Part shown: piece by piece, positions 6,420 to 7,219 of the stretch
Layout of the letters: every line of letters begins with the position of its first letter
Numbering within the stretch: the stretch's first letter is position 1
DNA from: Patulibacter sp.
Lineage (GTDB): Bacteria > Actinomycetota > Thermoleophilia > Solirubrobacterales > Solirubrobacteraceae
Direction: 5' to 3'
Length of the DNA stretch: 7,219 nucleotides
Assembly: GCA_023268575.1 (NCBI GenBank)
Contig: JALRCL010000202.1
Location: 1-7,219 of the forward strand
Notes under the pieces: model-generated
Databases searched by the model: none
What the model saw: the letters and a program-made list of their open reading frames with translations, nothing else
What the model was told of the DNA's origin: nothing
Position numbers and translations under genes: made by a program

Positions 6420-7219
6420 GCGACACGCTGACCCTCCGCCTGCGCCAACGGACCCTCACGCTCCGGGCCGGGCACCCCCTGCTCATGGGGATCGTCAACT
6501 GCACGCCGGACTCCTTCAGCGACAGCGTCCGGCTGGAGACCGTCGAGCAGCGCGTGCGCCTGGGCCTCGAGCTCGCCGACGCCGGCGCGACGATCATCGA
6601 CGTCGGCGGCGAGTCGGGCATCGTCCACCGCCCACCGGTGAGCGCGAAGGAGGAGATCGAGCGCGTCGCGCCGGTCGTCGAGCGGCTCGTCGGGCACGGG
6701 CTGATCGTCTCCGTCGACACGTGGAAGCCCGAGGTCGCCGAGGCCGTGCTGGCCGCCGGCGCGCACCTCATCAACGACGTCAGCGGGCTCTACCACGCGC
6801 GCCTGGCGAGCGTCGTGGCCGCCCACGGCGCCGGGATCGTCCTCATGCACACCCGCGCGGAGCCGAAGACGGAGCGCTTCCCCGACTACGGCGGGCGCGT
6901 CGTGGCCGACGTGCGCAACGTCCTCGGGCAGCTGCGCGAGCGGGCGCTCCAGGCCGGCGTGCGCTCCGACGCGATCGTCCTGGATCCCGGTCCGGACTTC
7001 GCGAAGATGCCGCAGGAGTCCGTCGAGGTCCTGCGCGACCTGCCGGCGCTCTCCGTCCACGGCCACCCGCTGTTGCTGGCCGTCTCGCGCAAGTACTTCG
7101 TCGGCACGATCATCCATCGCGAGCCCGACGAGCGGCTGGCCGGCACGCTCGCCGCCCTCGGCTGGTGCGCGGACCGCACGAAGTTCTCGATCGCCCGCGT
7201 CCACGACGTGCGCGAGGCC
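6416..7219 (+). CDS. folP: Dihydropteroate synthase, divergent form, C-terminus cut by the window edge
   Basis: This enzyme condenses 6-hydroxymethyl-7,8-dihydropterin diphosphate with p-aminobenzoate to form dihydropteroate in folate synthesis, and it is the sulfonamide target. The 268 residues present cover nearly the whole TIM-barrel enzyme; typical length is about 270-285, so only a short tail is missing. Motifs in order are LMGIVNCTPDSFSDS (23-37), IDVGGES (61-67), SVDTWKPEVAEAVLAAGA (99-116) with INDVSG (119-124), LMHTR (143-147), VLDPGPDF (188-195), the SRK pterin/phosphate motif (224-226) and the closing RVHDV (261-265). The usual GGESTRPG loop is replaced by GGESGIVHRPP, a longer form that keeps Arg-Pro. 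The GTG start overlaps the reductase stop and has GGGAG 6 nt upstream. The catalytic core appears intact. Actinobacteria can carry a second FolP-like paralogue that lacks activity, so paralogue status is open. Confidence 0.92.
   Translation, partial: MSDTLTLRLRQRTLTLRAGHPLLMGIVNCTPDSFSDSVRLETVEQRVRLGLELADAGATIIDVGGESGIVHRPPVSAKEEIERVAPVVERLVGHGLIVSVDTWKPEVAEAVLAAGAHLINDVSGLYHARLASVVAAHGAGIVLMHTRAEPKTERFPDYGGRVVADVRNVLGQLRERALQAGVRSDAIVLDPGPDFAKMPQESVEVLRDLPALSVHGHPLLLAVSRKYFVGTIIHREPDERLAGTLAALGWCADRTKFSIARVHDVREA

Noticed and set aside
5403..7204. Minus-strand open frames opposite the reductase and folP genes
   Set aside because: Both plus-strand genes show complete enzyme-family motifs. 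The antisense products show none.

Overview
The window is very GC-rich, densely coding bacterial DNA. Third codon positions are nearly all G or C, GTG starts are frequent, and adjacent genes overlap by GTGA. Together with a PspC/histidine-kinase pair and an Rv2671-like reductase, this points to a high-GC actinobacterium. A deep-branching lineage such as Thermoleophilia is plausible, but that placement is an inference and not shown by the sequence.

Two divergent groups of genes flank an intergenic region of about 220 bp (2254-2473). The minus-strand group (2253 down to 1) encodes a membrane protein with an N-terminal DEPT repeat tail, a PspC domain and a LiaF-like C-terminal part. A multi-pass sensor histidine kinase overlaps it by 4 nt and is cut by the left edge of the window. 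The pair looks like an envelope-stress signalling module, and its response regulator would be expected just outside the left edge.

The plus-strand group (2474 to the right edge) has four genes in tight succession. The first is glycerol-3-phosphate dehydrogenase (glpD). After 17 nt comes a 475-residue protein that resembles a degenerate ECF sigma factor, extended by a Pro/Ala-rich linker, a His/Asp/Glu-rich segment and one C-terminal membrane helix. A stand-alone RibD-C-type reductase overlaps it by GTGA. A divergent dihydropteroate synthase (folP) overlaps the reductase by another GTGA and is cut near its C-terminus by the right edge.

The last two genes suggest a folate connection. A RibD-like reductase of this type (Rv2671 of Mycobacterium tuberculosis) is reported to act as a dihydrofolate reductase analogue, and here one is apparently co-translated with folP. 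The most unusual item is the membrane-anchored sigma-like protein, whose promoter-recognition parts look eroded. No RNA genes, mobile elements or CRISPR arrays were seen.
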